The notes under the pieces are model-generated. The model was not told where the DNA came from. It ran no database searches and saw nothing but the letters and a program-made list of their open reading frames with translations. Positions 1 to 7,965 of a stretch of 64,000 nucleotides of DNA are shown here, piece after piece. Each line of letters opens with the position of its first letter. Position 1 is the stretch's first letter. The translations under genes and the position numbers were made by a program. Origin of the DNA: Luteococcus sp052116585 (GTDB lineage Bacteria; Actinomycetota; Actinomycetes; Propionibacteriales; Propionibacteriaceae); contig NZ_JBQKKT010000005.1 of NCBI RefSeq assembly GCF_052116585.1, forward strand, positions 62,001-126,000, written 5' to 3'.

Positions 1-1
1 C

Positions 2-2968
2 GACGTCGCCGAGCACACCGACATCAACGACGCCGCCCAGACCGTCACGGTCCAGCAGCGCGAGGTCGTCGTGCCCGAGATCGGCACCATCGCTGCCGAC
101 AAGTCGGACCAGGACAAGGTGATCGCTCCTGAGGGCGGCGTCGTCACCGACCTGGTGGACTACAAGGGTCTGCAGCCCAGCACCGAGTACACCCTGACCG
201 GCAAGGTCATGGAGAAGCTGGCCGATGGCACCGCCGTCGAGACCGGCATCACCAACAGCACCACCTTCACGCCCACCGCGGCCGACGGTCAGGTCACCCT
301 GGACTTCACCATCCCCGCTGAGTTCGCCGGCAAGACGCTCGTCGTCTTCGAGAAGGTCACGCTGCCCGGTCCGGACGCCACCATCAACACCTCCGACGAC
401 GAGACCGTCGCCACCCACGAGGACATCAACTCCCTCCCGCAGACCGTGACCGTCGAGGAGAGCGTCCCCGTCGAGATCGGCACCACCGCGACCGATGCCG
501 CCGACCAGGACCAGGTGATCGCCGCCACCGGTGGCACCATCAGCGACCTGGTGGTCTACAAGGGGCTCAAGCCGGGCGTCGAGTACACCCTGACCGGCAA
601 GGTCATGGAGCGCGATGCCAACGGCAATGCCATCGACACTGGCATCACCAACACCCGCACGTTCACGCCCACTGCCGCTGACGGCGCCGTGACCCTGGAC
701 TTCCAGGTTCCGGCCGAGTTCGCCGGCAAGACCCTGGTGGTCTTCGAGTACGTGACCGCCGGCACCGAGAGCAGCGGCATCGTGCCCGTCATCTCGCACG
801 AGGACATCAACTCCGTCCCGCAGACCGTCACCGTCGAGGAGACCCCGGTGCCGTCGGAGACCCCGACGCCCACTCCGACTCCGACCGAGGAGCCCACGCC
901 GCCGGCCCCGACGCCTGAGGTCACGCCGGAGCCGACTCCTGAGGTGACGCCTGAGCCGACTCCTGAGGTGACGCCCGAGCCGACTCCTGAGGTGACGCCC
1001 GAGCCGACCCCTGAGGTGACGCCCGAGCCGACTCCGGAGCCCGTCCCGGCCGAGATCGGCACCTTTGCCAGCGACGCTGCCGATTCCGACCAGACGCTGA
1101 CCGCCGCTGGCGGCACCATCACCGACCTGGTGGTCTACAAGGGCCTGCAGCCCGGTGTCGAGTACACCCTGACCGGCAAGCTGATGGAGCGCGACGCCAA
1201 CGGCAATGCCATCGACACCGGCATCACCAACACCACCACCTTCACGCCCACCGCGGCCGACGGTGAGGTGGAGCTCGACTTCCAGGTTCCCGCCGAGTTC
1301 GCCGGCAAGACCCTGGTGGCCTTCGAGTACGTGACCGCCGGCAGCGCCAGCGCCGGTATCGTGCCCGTCATCTCGCACGAGGACATCAACTCGACCCCGC
1401 AGACCGTGGTCGTCGAGGAGGCCCCGACCCCCGAGCCGACGCCGGAGGTGACGCCGGAGCCGACTCCTGAGGTGACGCCTGAGCCGACTCCTGAGGTCAC
1501 GCCCGAGCCCACTCCCGTCGTGACGCCCGAGCCGACTCCTGAGGTCACGCCCGAGCCCACGCCCGAGCCGACGCCCGAGCCGACGCCCGAGCCCACGCCC
1601 GTCGTGACGCCCGAGCCGACCCCGGAGGCCACGCCCAGCCTGGGCACCACCGCGGCCGACAAGTCGGACAAGGACAAGGTCATCGACGCCGACGGCGGTG
1701 TGATCTCCGACCTGGTGGACTACTCCGGTCTCAAGCCCGGAACGAAGTACACGCTCAATGGCAAGGTCATGGAGAAGCTGGCGGACGGCAGCTCGAAGGA
1801 GACCGGCATCACCGCTTGGACCACCTTCATTGCCGAGAAGGCCGACGGCCAGATCTCGCTCGACTTCACCGTGCCCGGCAGCTTCGCCGGCAAGACCTTG
1901 GTGGTCTTCGAGCAGGTGACCCTGCCCGGTGAGGACGGCGCGATCCACACGGATGACGACGAGACCGTCGCCACCCATGAGGACATCAATGACGCGGGTC
2001 AGACCGTGACCGTCGAGGAGGCCCCGACGCCGGAGCCGACGCCGGAGCCGACGCCCGTCGTGACGCCGGAGCCGACTCCTGAGGTGACGCCTGAGCCGAC
2101 CCCGGAGGCCACGCCCGAGCCCACGCCCGTCGTGACGCCGGAGCCCACTCCCGAGGTGACGCCTGAGCCGACCCCGGAGGCCACGCCCAAGCCCACGCCC
2201 GTCGTGACGCCGGAGCCCACTCCCGAGGTGACGCCTGAGCCGACCCCGGAGGCCACGCCCAGCCTGGGCACCACGGCCGCCGACAAGTCGGACAAGGACA
2301 AGGTCATCGACGACAACGGCGGTGTCATCACCGACCTGGTGGACTACACCGGTCTCAAGCCCGGAACGAAGTACACGCTGACCGGCAAGGTCATGGAGAA
2401 GCTGGCCGACGGCACCGCCAAGGAGACCGGCATCACCAACAGCACCACCTTCGTCCCGGAGGCCGCGGATGGCCAGGTCAGCCTGGACTTCACCATCCCG
2501 TCCACCTATGCCGGCAAGACCCTGGTGGTCTTCGAGAAGGTCGTGCTGGAGGGCCCCGACGGCCTGATCGGCACCGAGGATGACCAGACCGTCGCCACCC
2601 ACGAGGACATCAACTCCGAGCCGCAGACCGTCACGGTCGAGGACGCGGAGGAGACCCCGGCCCCGTCGCAGGAGCCCACGGTTCCCGCCGAACGCACCCC
2701 GGTGGACGAGACGCCTGTCGACATGCCGCTTCCGCAGACCGACGACGAGCAGGAGCCGACCACCGTGCCGGTGCCCGAGTTCGACGACCAGGAGCAGGTG
2801 ACCGACCTGCCGATGCCGCAGACCGAGGACGAGCAGCAGCCCAGCAGCCCGATCCAGAAGATGCTGCCCAACACCGGCAATGAGATGACCGCGGGCGGCC
2901 TGCTGGCCGGACTTGGTCTGGTGGTCACCGGCGCGATCGCCATGATCCGCGGGCGCAAGCAGCAGTGA
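2..2968 (+). CDS. VaFE-repeat LPXTG-anchored surface protein, 5' end missing
   Basis: The reading frame is open from base 2, so the gene starts before the window; 988 codons are visible. The first 20 residues are the tail of an earlier repeat (EHTDIND...QTVTV). Five complete VaFE (T-Q ester bond) domains follow, each with a Thr near the start (IGT/LGT), a VVFE or VAFE strand, an HEDIN motif and a PQTV or GQTV Gln that would form the Thr-Gln ester. Domains 2-5 are separated by Pro-rich linkers of PTPEVTPE units (about 841-1044, 1420-1632, 2020-2262). The C-terminus has the sorting signal LPNTG, a hydrophobic stretch and a basic tail (RGRKQQ), so a sortase should attach it to peptidoglycan. Family knowledge suggests a stalk-like adhesin or pilus-type component; the ligand is unknown. 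Confidence 0.9.
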   Translation, partial: DVAEHTDINDAAQTVTVQQREVVVPEIGTIAADKSDQDKVIAPEGGVVTDLVDYKGLQPSTEYTLTGKVMEKLADGTAVETGITNSTTFTPTAADGQVTLDFTIPAEFAGKTLVVFEKVTLPGPDATINTSDDETVATHEDINSLPQTVTVEESVPVEIGTTATDAADQDQVIAATGGTISDLVVYKGLKPGVEYTLTGKVMERDANGNAIDTGITNTRTFTPTAADGAVTLDFQVPAEFAGKTLVVFEYVTAGTESSGIVPVISHEDINSVPQTVTVEETPVPSETPTPTPTPTEEPTPPAPTPEVTPEPTPEVTPEPTPEVTPEPTPEVTPEPTPEVTPEPTPEPVPAEIGTFASDAADSDQTLTAAGGTITDLVVYKGLQPGVEYTLTGKLMERDANGNAIDTGITNTTTFTPTAADGEVELDFQVPAEFAGKTLVAFEYVTAGSASAGIVPVISHEDINSTPQTVVVEEAPTPEPTPEVTPEPTPEVTPEPTPEVTPEPTPVVTPEPTPEVTPEPTPEPTPEPTPEPTPVVTPEPTPEATPSLGTTAADKSDKDKVIDADGGVISDLVDYSGLKPGTKYTLNGKVMEKLADGSSKETGITAWTTFIAEKADGQISLDFTVPGSFAGKTLVVFEQVTLPGEDGAIHTDDDETVATHEDINDAGQTVTVEEAPTPEPTPEPTPVVTPEPTPEVTPEPTPEATPEPTPVVTPEPTPEVTPEPTPEATPKPTPVVTPEPTPEVTPEPTPEATPSLGTTAADKSDKDKVIDDNGGVITDLVDYTGLKPGTKYTLTGKVMEKLADGTAKETGITNSTTFVPEAADGQVSLDFTIPSTYAGKTLVVFEKVVLEGPDGLIGTEDDQTVATHEDINSEPQTVTVEDAEETPAPSQEPTVPAERTPVDETPVDMPLPQTDDEQEPTTVPVPEFDDQEQVTDLPMPQTEDEQQPSSPIQKMLPNTGNEMTAGGLLAGLGLVVTGAIAMIRGRKQQ

Positions 2969-3005
2969 CCTGTGGAGCCCAGGCTCCACAACCCCAAGGA
3001 ATGAC

Positions 3006-3047
3006 GGGCCGGGCCCGGTGGGAGAACTCTCCCGCCGGGCCCGGCCC
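3006..3047 (+). terminator. Strong hairpin terminator after the surface-protein gene
   Basis: A 19-bp GC-rich inverted repeat (3006-3024 with 3029-3047, one G-T wobble, loop AACT) lies 37 bases after the stop codon. A second small perfect hairpin (TGTGGAGC/GCTCCACA, 2971-2990) sits between the stop and this stem. There is only a short T run, as is common in high-GC genomes. The rest of the gap to 3292 shows nothing else except the ribosome site of the next gene. Confidence 0.8.
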
Positions 3048-3292
3048 CTTGGCGTCGGCACCAGCACCGGCACCAGCGCACCGCCCCCCGGCCCGCGAGC
3101 TCGACACGCGCTGGGAGTTCCGCTTGTGAAGAAAAATCTCGGGATGTGGACCCCCGCGAAAGGCCATGTAGAAGGCAGATCGGACACCCTCGCCCCCGTG
3201 CGTGGACGAGGAGTGATGGATTTCGGCACTCGGAGGAAGTGCCCTGCATGGGGTAGCGTCGAATGGTTCGTCAATCCCAGGAGGCACATCAC

Positions 3293-5206
3293 ATGGCCGA
3301 GCAAGAGCGACCAGAAGACAAGAATCCGCCGGGCCGGCCCCGGCGTGAGCGCAAGCATTCAGGGTCCGCTGCCCGCCCAGTCAGCAACAAGACCCGCACC
3401 GGAAGCCCGCTCTCCGCGAGCGGCCCCCGAGACCTGCTGGATGCCCACGGTGGCATCGCCCGGATGACCGGCCAGGGCAGGGTCCTCGAGGCATCCCACC
3501 CCGCACTCGAGCCGTCGGCGGAAGCGCTCAAGAATGAGCGCCCCGGCAGCCTCGACAAGGTGGTCTTCGGCACCACGGCACTGCTGTCGATCGCCTTCGT
3601 CATCTGGGGCGCACTCGCCCCCACCCAGCTGAACACCGCGTCCGGCAAGGGCCTCGAATGGGTCGTCGGCAACACCGGATGGCTCTTCGCCCTGGCCGCC
3701 ACAGGTTTCGTCTTCTTCGTCCTGTGGTTGGCCGCCAGCCCGTACGGCCGCATCCCACTGGGCCGTGACGGTGAGGAACCCGAGTTCACCACCGCGTCGT
3801 GGATCGCCATGATGTTCAGCGCCGGCATGGGCATTGGCCTCATGTTCTACGGCGCCGCCGAGCCGCTGGCCCACTTCGTCACCCCGCCGCCCGGCACCAC
3901 CGACGCGGACGTGAAGAAGGCCATGGCCACCACCCTCTTCCACTGGGGCCTGCACCCGTGGGCCATCTACGCGATCGTCGGCGTCGCCATCGCCTATGGC
4001 GTCTTCCGCAAGGGTCGCCCGCTCACCATCAGCGCGGTCTTCGAGCCCCTGCTGGGCAAGCGCCAGACCTACGGCCCCGGCGGCAAGGTCATCGACATCT
4101 TCGCCATCTTCGCCACGCTGTTCGGCTCGGCCACCTCGCTGGGCCTGGGCGCGCTGCAGATCGCCGAGGGCGCCAGGATCGTCGGCTGGCTCGACGAGGC
4201 GGGCAACCGTTTCCTGGTGGTGCTGATCACGGTGCTGACCATCTGCTTCATCCTGTCGGCCGTCTCCGGTGTCGGCCGGGGCATCCAGTACCTGTCGAAC
4301 ATCAACATGGTGCTGGCCCTGGTGCTGGCCCTGTTCGTCTTCGTGCTCGGCCCGACCGTGTTCATCCTGAACCTGATCCCGTCCACGCTGGGCACCTACC
4401 TGCAGGACCTGATGATGATGAGCGCCCGCACCGGTGTTGCCGGTCAGGAGACCTCGTCCTGGCTGGCCGGCTGGACCATCTTCTACTGGGCCTGGTGGGT
4501 CAGCTGGACTCCCTTCGTCGGCATGTTCATCGCCCGAATCTCGCGCGGCCGCACCATCCGCCAGTTCGTCTCCGGCGTGCTGCTGGTGCCCAGCGCGGTG
4601 AGCCTGGTCTGGTTCTCCATCTTCGGTGGTGCCGCGATCAAGGCCGAGCAGCTGGGTGCCAAGCTCAGCGAGGCCGGTGGCGAGGAGGCAACCCTGTTCG
4701 CCCTGCTCGACACCATGCCGCTGGCCACCATCACCTCGGTGCTGGTGATGATCCTGGTGGGCATCTTCTTCGTCTCCGGTGCCGATGCCGCCTCGATCGT
4801 GATGGGCACCCTGAGCGAGAACGGCACCATCGAGCCCCGCCGCCCCACCGTGATCTTCTGGGGCGTCGCCACCGGTGCCGTTGCAGCGATCATGCTGGTC
4901 ACCGGCGGTGAGGACGCCCTGGGCGGACTGCAGCAGATCATCATCGTCGCCGGCCTGCCCTTCATGCTGATCATGATCGGCATGGCCATCGCGCTGGTGA
5001 AGGACCTGGCCAATGACCCGATGATCGTGCGTGGTCGGTACGCCAAGGCCGCGGTGGAGCAGGCGATCGTCGAGGGCGTCACCGCCCACGGCGACAACTT
5101 CCACCTCGTCGTCGACCCCACCGCACCCGGTGAGGGCGCGGGTTCGCTGGTGGACACCTCCACCATCGAGAAGATCACCGACGAGACGGCAGACCCGCGC
5201 GTCTGA
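3293..5206 (+). CDS. BCCT-family betaine/choline/carnitine transporter
   Basis: Predicted sodium- or proton-coupled uptake of betaine-like osmolytes across the cytoplasmic membrane. The 637-residue protein has a hydrophilic N-terminal tail of about 90 residues followed by about twelve hydrophobic segments. Family signatures are visible: GLMFYGAAEPLAHF at about residues 182-195, HWGLHPWAIY, and the Trp-rich FYWAWWVSWTPFVGMF segment that lines the substrate site in BCCT proteins. ATG at 3293 is chosen because AGGAGG (3279-3284) lies 8 bases upstream; an in-frame ATG at 3263 has no such site. The gene stands alone between two terminators. Exact substrate is not decidable from sequence; an OpuA-type transporter at 51.9-55 kb suggests glycine betaine use. 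Confidence 0.93.
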   Translation: MAEQERPEDKNPPGRPRRERKHSGSAARPVSNKTRTGSPLSASGPRDLLDAHGGIARMTGQGRVLEASHPALEPSAEALKNERPGSLDKVVFGTTALLSIAFVIWGALAPTQLNTASGKGLEWVVGNTGWLFALAATGFVFFVLWLAASPYGRIPLGRDGEEPEFTTASWIAMMFSAGMGIGLMFYGAAEPLAHFVTPPPGTTDADVKKAMATTLFHWGLHPWAIYAIVGVAIAYGVFRKGRPLTISAVFEPLLGKRQTYGPGGKVIDIFAIFATLFGSATSLGLGALQIAEGARIVGWLDEAGNRFLVVLITVLTICFILSAVSGVGRGIQYLSNINMVLALVLALFVFVLGPTVFILNLIPSTLGTYLQDLMMMSARTGVAGQETSSWLAGWTIFYWAWWVSWTPFVGMFIARISRGRTIRQFVSGVLLVPSAVSLVWFSIFGGAAIKAEQLGAKLSEAGGEEATLFALLDTMPLATITSVLVMILVGIFFVSGADAASIVMGTLSENGTIEPRRPTVIFWGVATGAVAAIMLVTGGEDALGGLQQIIIVAGLPFMLIMIGMAIALVKDLANDPMIVRGRYAKAAVEQAIVEGVTAHGDNFHLVVDPTAPGEGAGSLVDTSTIEKITDETADPRV

Positions 5207-5251
5207 CCTCGTCGCTGCCTCGTGCCCGACAGCACGGGACGGGGACATCCC

Positions 5252-5293
5252 ACGACGGGCCGTCCACCTCAGACGAGGTGGGCGGCCCGTCGT
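5252..5293 (+). terminator. Hairpin terminator after the BCCT gene
   Basis: Inverted repeat of 19 bp (5252-5270 with 5275-5293, one wobble pair, loop AGAC), 46 bases after the stop codon. No long T tract follows. Confidence 0.75.
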
Positions 5294-5411
5294 CCTGTCT
5301 GGGGAGGGGGTCTGGAGGGTTTGGCAGGGGGTGGCGTCGGCCCGGGCCACCTGCGAGGATCGACGTGTTGCCCGCGACGACGACGCCCCGGGCGGACCGC
5401 ACCTGTGGGCC

Positions 5412-5471
5412 AGTGACAAGTAGGCCCGTGACAAGTGGGCCCGTGACAAGTGGGCCAGTGAGGAATTGGCC
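5412..5471. repeat. 15-bp tandem repeat, four units
   Basis: Four adjoining 15-bp units of the form CGTGACAAGTGGGCC (second and third identical, first and fourth diverged), ending just before the ribosome site of the next gene. The repeats could be read from a TTG at 5466 but are more likely non-coding leader. Confidence 0.8.
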
Positions 5472-5489
5472 AGTGATGGAGGAGCCGCC

Positions 5490-6515
5490 ATGACCGAGCA
5501 CGCACCACGACCGCTTCCCCTGGGGCTGCCGCTGTTGGCGGCGCCGATGGCCGGCGGCCCCACCTCGCCGGAGCTGGTGGCTGCGGTCTGTGCGGCGGGC
5601 GGCAGCGGATTCCTGCCCGGCGGCTACCTCACCGCGGCCCAGCTGGAACAGAATCTGACCAGGCTGTCGGATCTCCTCACCGAGCGGGGGGTGGCGAACA
5701 CCCCCTTTGGCGTGAACCTCTTCGTTCCCGCTCCCAGCGACCGTCAGCGCGACGCCGAGCGGGTGCTCGACTACGCCGACCGTCTGGGGCAGGAGGCCGG
5801 GCAGCCGCGCTGGAATGACGACGACCACTACGCCGAGAAGTTGCACCTGTTGGTGGAGGTGCATCCCGTCAAGATGGTCAGCTTCACCTTCGGCTGCCCC
5901 CGCGTCGACGACGTCAAGCGGCTGCACCAGGTGGGAAGCCGAGTGTTGGTGACCGTCACCGACCTCGACGAGGCGCGCGCGGCGCAGGACGTCGGGGCTG
6001 ATGCGCTGGTGGTGCAGGGATTCGACGCCGGTGGACATCGCGGCACCCACACCGTCGACAAGGAGCCCAACCATCGCGACGCCTTGGCGTTGCTGCCAGA
6101 ACTGGCGCCGCTGGGGCTGCCGATGGTGGCCGCCGGTGGAGTGGCCACCCGCGGTGACGTGCAGCGACTGCTGGCCGCCGGCGCGGTGGCCGTGCAGGCC
6201 GGGACGGCCTTCCTGCGCTGCCCCGAGGCCGGAACGAGTGCGGCCCACCGGGACTTGCTGGCGACGGCCCACGGGACGCGGGTGACCCGGGCCTTCAGCG
6301 GGCGGCCGGCACGAGGATTGGTGAATGGCTTCATGGAGCGCCACGAGTCCTTCGCTCCACCGGTGTACCCGCAGGTGGACCAGGTCACCAAGCCGCTGCG
6401 GGCTGCTGCTGCGGCCCGGGGTGACTCGTCGCAGATCTCCGGCTGGGCCGGAGCGGGCTGGTCGGCGGCTCAGGATCTGCCGGCCGCGGAGGTCTTCGCG
6501 TCGCTGCTGCCCTGA
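5490..6515 (+). CDS. Nitronate monooxygenase (2-nitropropane dioxygenase family)
   Basis: FMN-dependent TIM-barrel protein of 341 residues, the usual size for the family. Visible signatures are the N-terminal PLLAAPMAGGPT strand/loop, the middle DALVVQGFDAGGHRGTH motif (flavin phosphate and catalytic His region) and a later PMVAAGGVATRGDVQRLLAAGAVAVQ glycine-rich segment, which together mark NMO/NPD proteins. They oxidise alkyl nitronates to carbonyl compounds and nitrite, though some members act on other substrates. ATG 5490 is preceded by GGAGG at 5478-5482; a TTG at 5466 in frame is less likely. Stands alone; no partner gene suggests a specific substrate. Confidence 0.88.
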   Translation: MTEHAPRPLPLGLPLLAAPMAGGPTSPELVAAVCAAGGSGFLPGGYLTAAQLEQNLTRLSDLLTERGVANTPFGVNLFVPAPSDRQRDAERVLDYADRLGQEAGQPRWNDDDHYAEKLHLLVEVHPVKMVSFTFGCPRVDDVKRLHQVGSRVLVTVTDLDEARAAQDVGADALVVQGFDAGGHRGTHTVDKEPNHRDALALLPELAPLGLPMVAAGGVATRGDVQRLLAAGAVAVQAGTAFLRCPEAGTSAAHRDLLATAHGTRVTRAFSGRPARGLVNGFMERHESFAPPVYPQVDQVTKPLRAAAAARGDSSQISGWAGAGWSAAQDLPAAEVFASLLP

Positions 6516-6552
6516 GCGAGCGGCCTGAGGGCTGGCTGGTGGGGCTGGTTGG

Positions 6553-6847
6553 CGCGTGGGTTCAGGGTGCCCTGGTGGCCCTCGCGTGGGTTTGGTGTTC
6601 TCGCGTGTGTTGTACCCGTCGCGGGGTGACCAATCCCACGCGGGGTGGGAGATGGGGGCTCAATCCCACGCGGGGTGACCTATCCCACGCGGGGTGAAGG
6701 GGGCACAGCTTGGGGCGGGTACCGCAGCAGGGGTGGCTGGTGTTCCAGAGGTGGGCTCGCGTGGGTTTGGGGTGTCCTGATGGCCCTCGCGTGGGTTTGG
6801 TGTTCTCGCGTGTGCTGTACCCGTCGCGGGGTGACCAATCCCACGCG
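6553..6847. repeat. 90-bp direct repeat pair with CGCGTGGG/CCCACGCG motif array
   Basis: Fills the 410-bp gap between two convergent genes (6516-6925). Bases 6553-6642 and 6758-6847 are direct copies 205 bp apart with only a few differences. The octamer CGCGTGGG occurs at 6553, 6583, 6758 and 6788, and its complement CCCACGCG at 6635, 6665, 6684 and 6840, so each copy can fold into a stem. The first two of the complement's extra copies lie in the spacer. No coding sequence is convincing here. It may act as a bidirectional terminator or be a repeat of mobile origin. Confidence 0.8.
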
Positions 6848-6925
6848 ACGTCGAGGACGCGACGGGCGGCAGGGGGAAGGTGAGCTGCCAGAGAGCGCGG
6901 GTGCGAAATCAGGGGAGGAAGGGGC

Positions 6926-7855
6926 TCACGACGGTCGGCCGGAGCGGAGCTCGTGCAGCTGAACCAGTCGCAACAGCACACCCATGCCCGCCACGGCGAC
7001 GCCGCACACCCCGGCGGCCGCGCCCAGGTAGGCGACGATCAGGTGGGTGTGCTGGGCCACTGTCGACTCCAGCTGGTACGGGTCGCTGAAATCCGCCGTC
7101 GTGGAGCGGGACAGCCATCCACAGGCCGCAGCCACCCCCAGGGCCACCGCGCCGGCCGCCACCATCAAACCCGGCACCAGACGCGACGGCACCGGACGCT
7201 CGGGCGGAAGGGGCTGGCGTCGGGCCATCACTGCTTGACGCAGGGCCGCCAGGAAGATCGCTCCGAAAGCCAGGGTGAAGCAGACCAGATAGGCGCCCAC
7301 CACGTCGGACGGGCGGTGCCAGCGGGCGGCCAGCGTCCCATAGCCGAAGACCACCATCACCCCCGAGCCCACAACGGCGATGACCGAGCTCAGCCCGCGG
7401 GGGGCGACGAGCAGTGCCGCGACCATGGCTGAGGCGGCCGCCGTCGTGTGACCACTGGGATAGGTGTTGCTGGTCAGGCCCTGGTAGTTCACCAATGGGG
7501 GCCGGTACAGGACCTTGTACTTCAACACCTGGGTGGCGAGGTTCGCGCCCGCCACCACTGCCGTGGCCTCCAGGGCCAGGAACCATCGACGTCTGAGCAG
7601 CGCGGTCAGCCCGACGGCGACCATCACCAGGGCGATCGCGGAGACCGAGACCACCTCCAGGATCTGCTCGAAGGTGGGTGTCACCCGGTCGCTGCCGAAC
7701 TCCGCGCCGATGTAGGCCAGGGTGTCCAGCACCTGTCCGCGACGCGTCAGGACGAAGACGTACCAGACGCCCAGCACTGCGGCCGCTGACGCTCCACAGA
7801 GGAGGAGAGGTCGCAGCCATCGCCAGGCCGAGTACTGAGTGGACATGCTCTCCAT
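6926..7855 (-). CDS. PAP2-family phosphatase, integral membrane
   Basis: 309-residue membrane protein with about six hydrophobic segments. The three phosphatase motifs of the acid-phosphatase/vanadium-peroxidase superfamily are present in order: K(x)VLYRPP, PSGHTTAA and RWHRPSDVVGAY, giving the catalytic His pair and Asp. Members dephosphorylate lipid phosphates or undecaprenyl pyrophosphate outside the membrane; the substrate here is not decidable. The start ATG at 7855 has only a weak ribosome site; the ATG three codons later (7846) is an alternative. Convergent with the upstream NMO gene and divergent from the HtrA-like gene. Confidence 0.87.
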   Translation of the reverse strand: MESMSTQYSAWRWLRPLLLCGASAAAVLGVWYVFVLTRRGQVLDTLAYIGAEFGSDRVTPTFEQILEVVSVSAIALVMVAVGLTALLRRRWFLALEATAVVAGANLATQVLKYKVLYRPPLVNYQGLTSNTYPSGHTTAAASAMVAALLVAPRGLSSVIAVVGSGVMVVFGYGTLAARWHRPSDVVGAYLVCFTLAFGAIFLAALRQAVMARRQPLPPERPVPSRLVPGLMVAAGAVALGVAAACGWLSRSTTADFSDPYQLESTVAQHTHLIVAYLGAAAGVCGVAVAGMGVLLRLVQLHELRSGRPS

Positions 7856-7965
7856 TCTGACAGTCGGACGAAGACCTGGCCCGGAGACGGAGCGCGAGCA
7901 GGTTCACAGCTTCCTCACAGCCCGATCCGTGGGTTTTCGCAGATCTCTGACGTTGACTGGACGAC

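Noticed and set aside
3263..3292. Earlier ATG (3263) for the BCCT gene
   Set aside because: The AGGAGG site lies between it and the ATG at 3293 with correct spacing for the latter.
3359..5563. 734-codon open frame on the minus strand
   Set aside because: It is the antisense shadow of the BCCT gene; composition is His/Asp/Gly repeats with no domain, and the plus-strand protein has clear family motifs.
6553..6847. Repeated motifs in the 6.5-6.9 kb gap as a CRISPR array
   Set aside because: Only two long copies, no regular spacers and no cas genes nearby.
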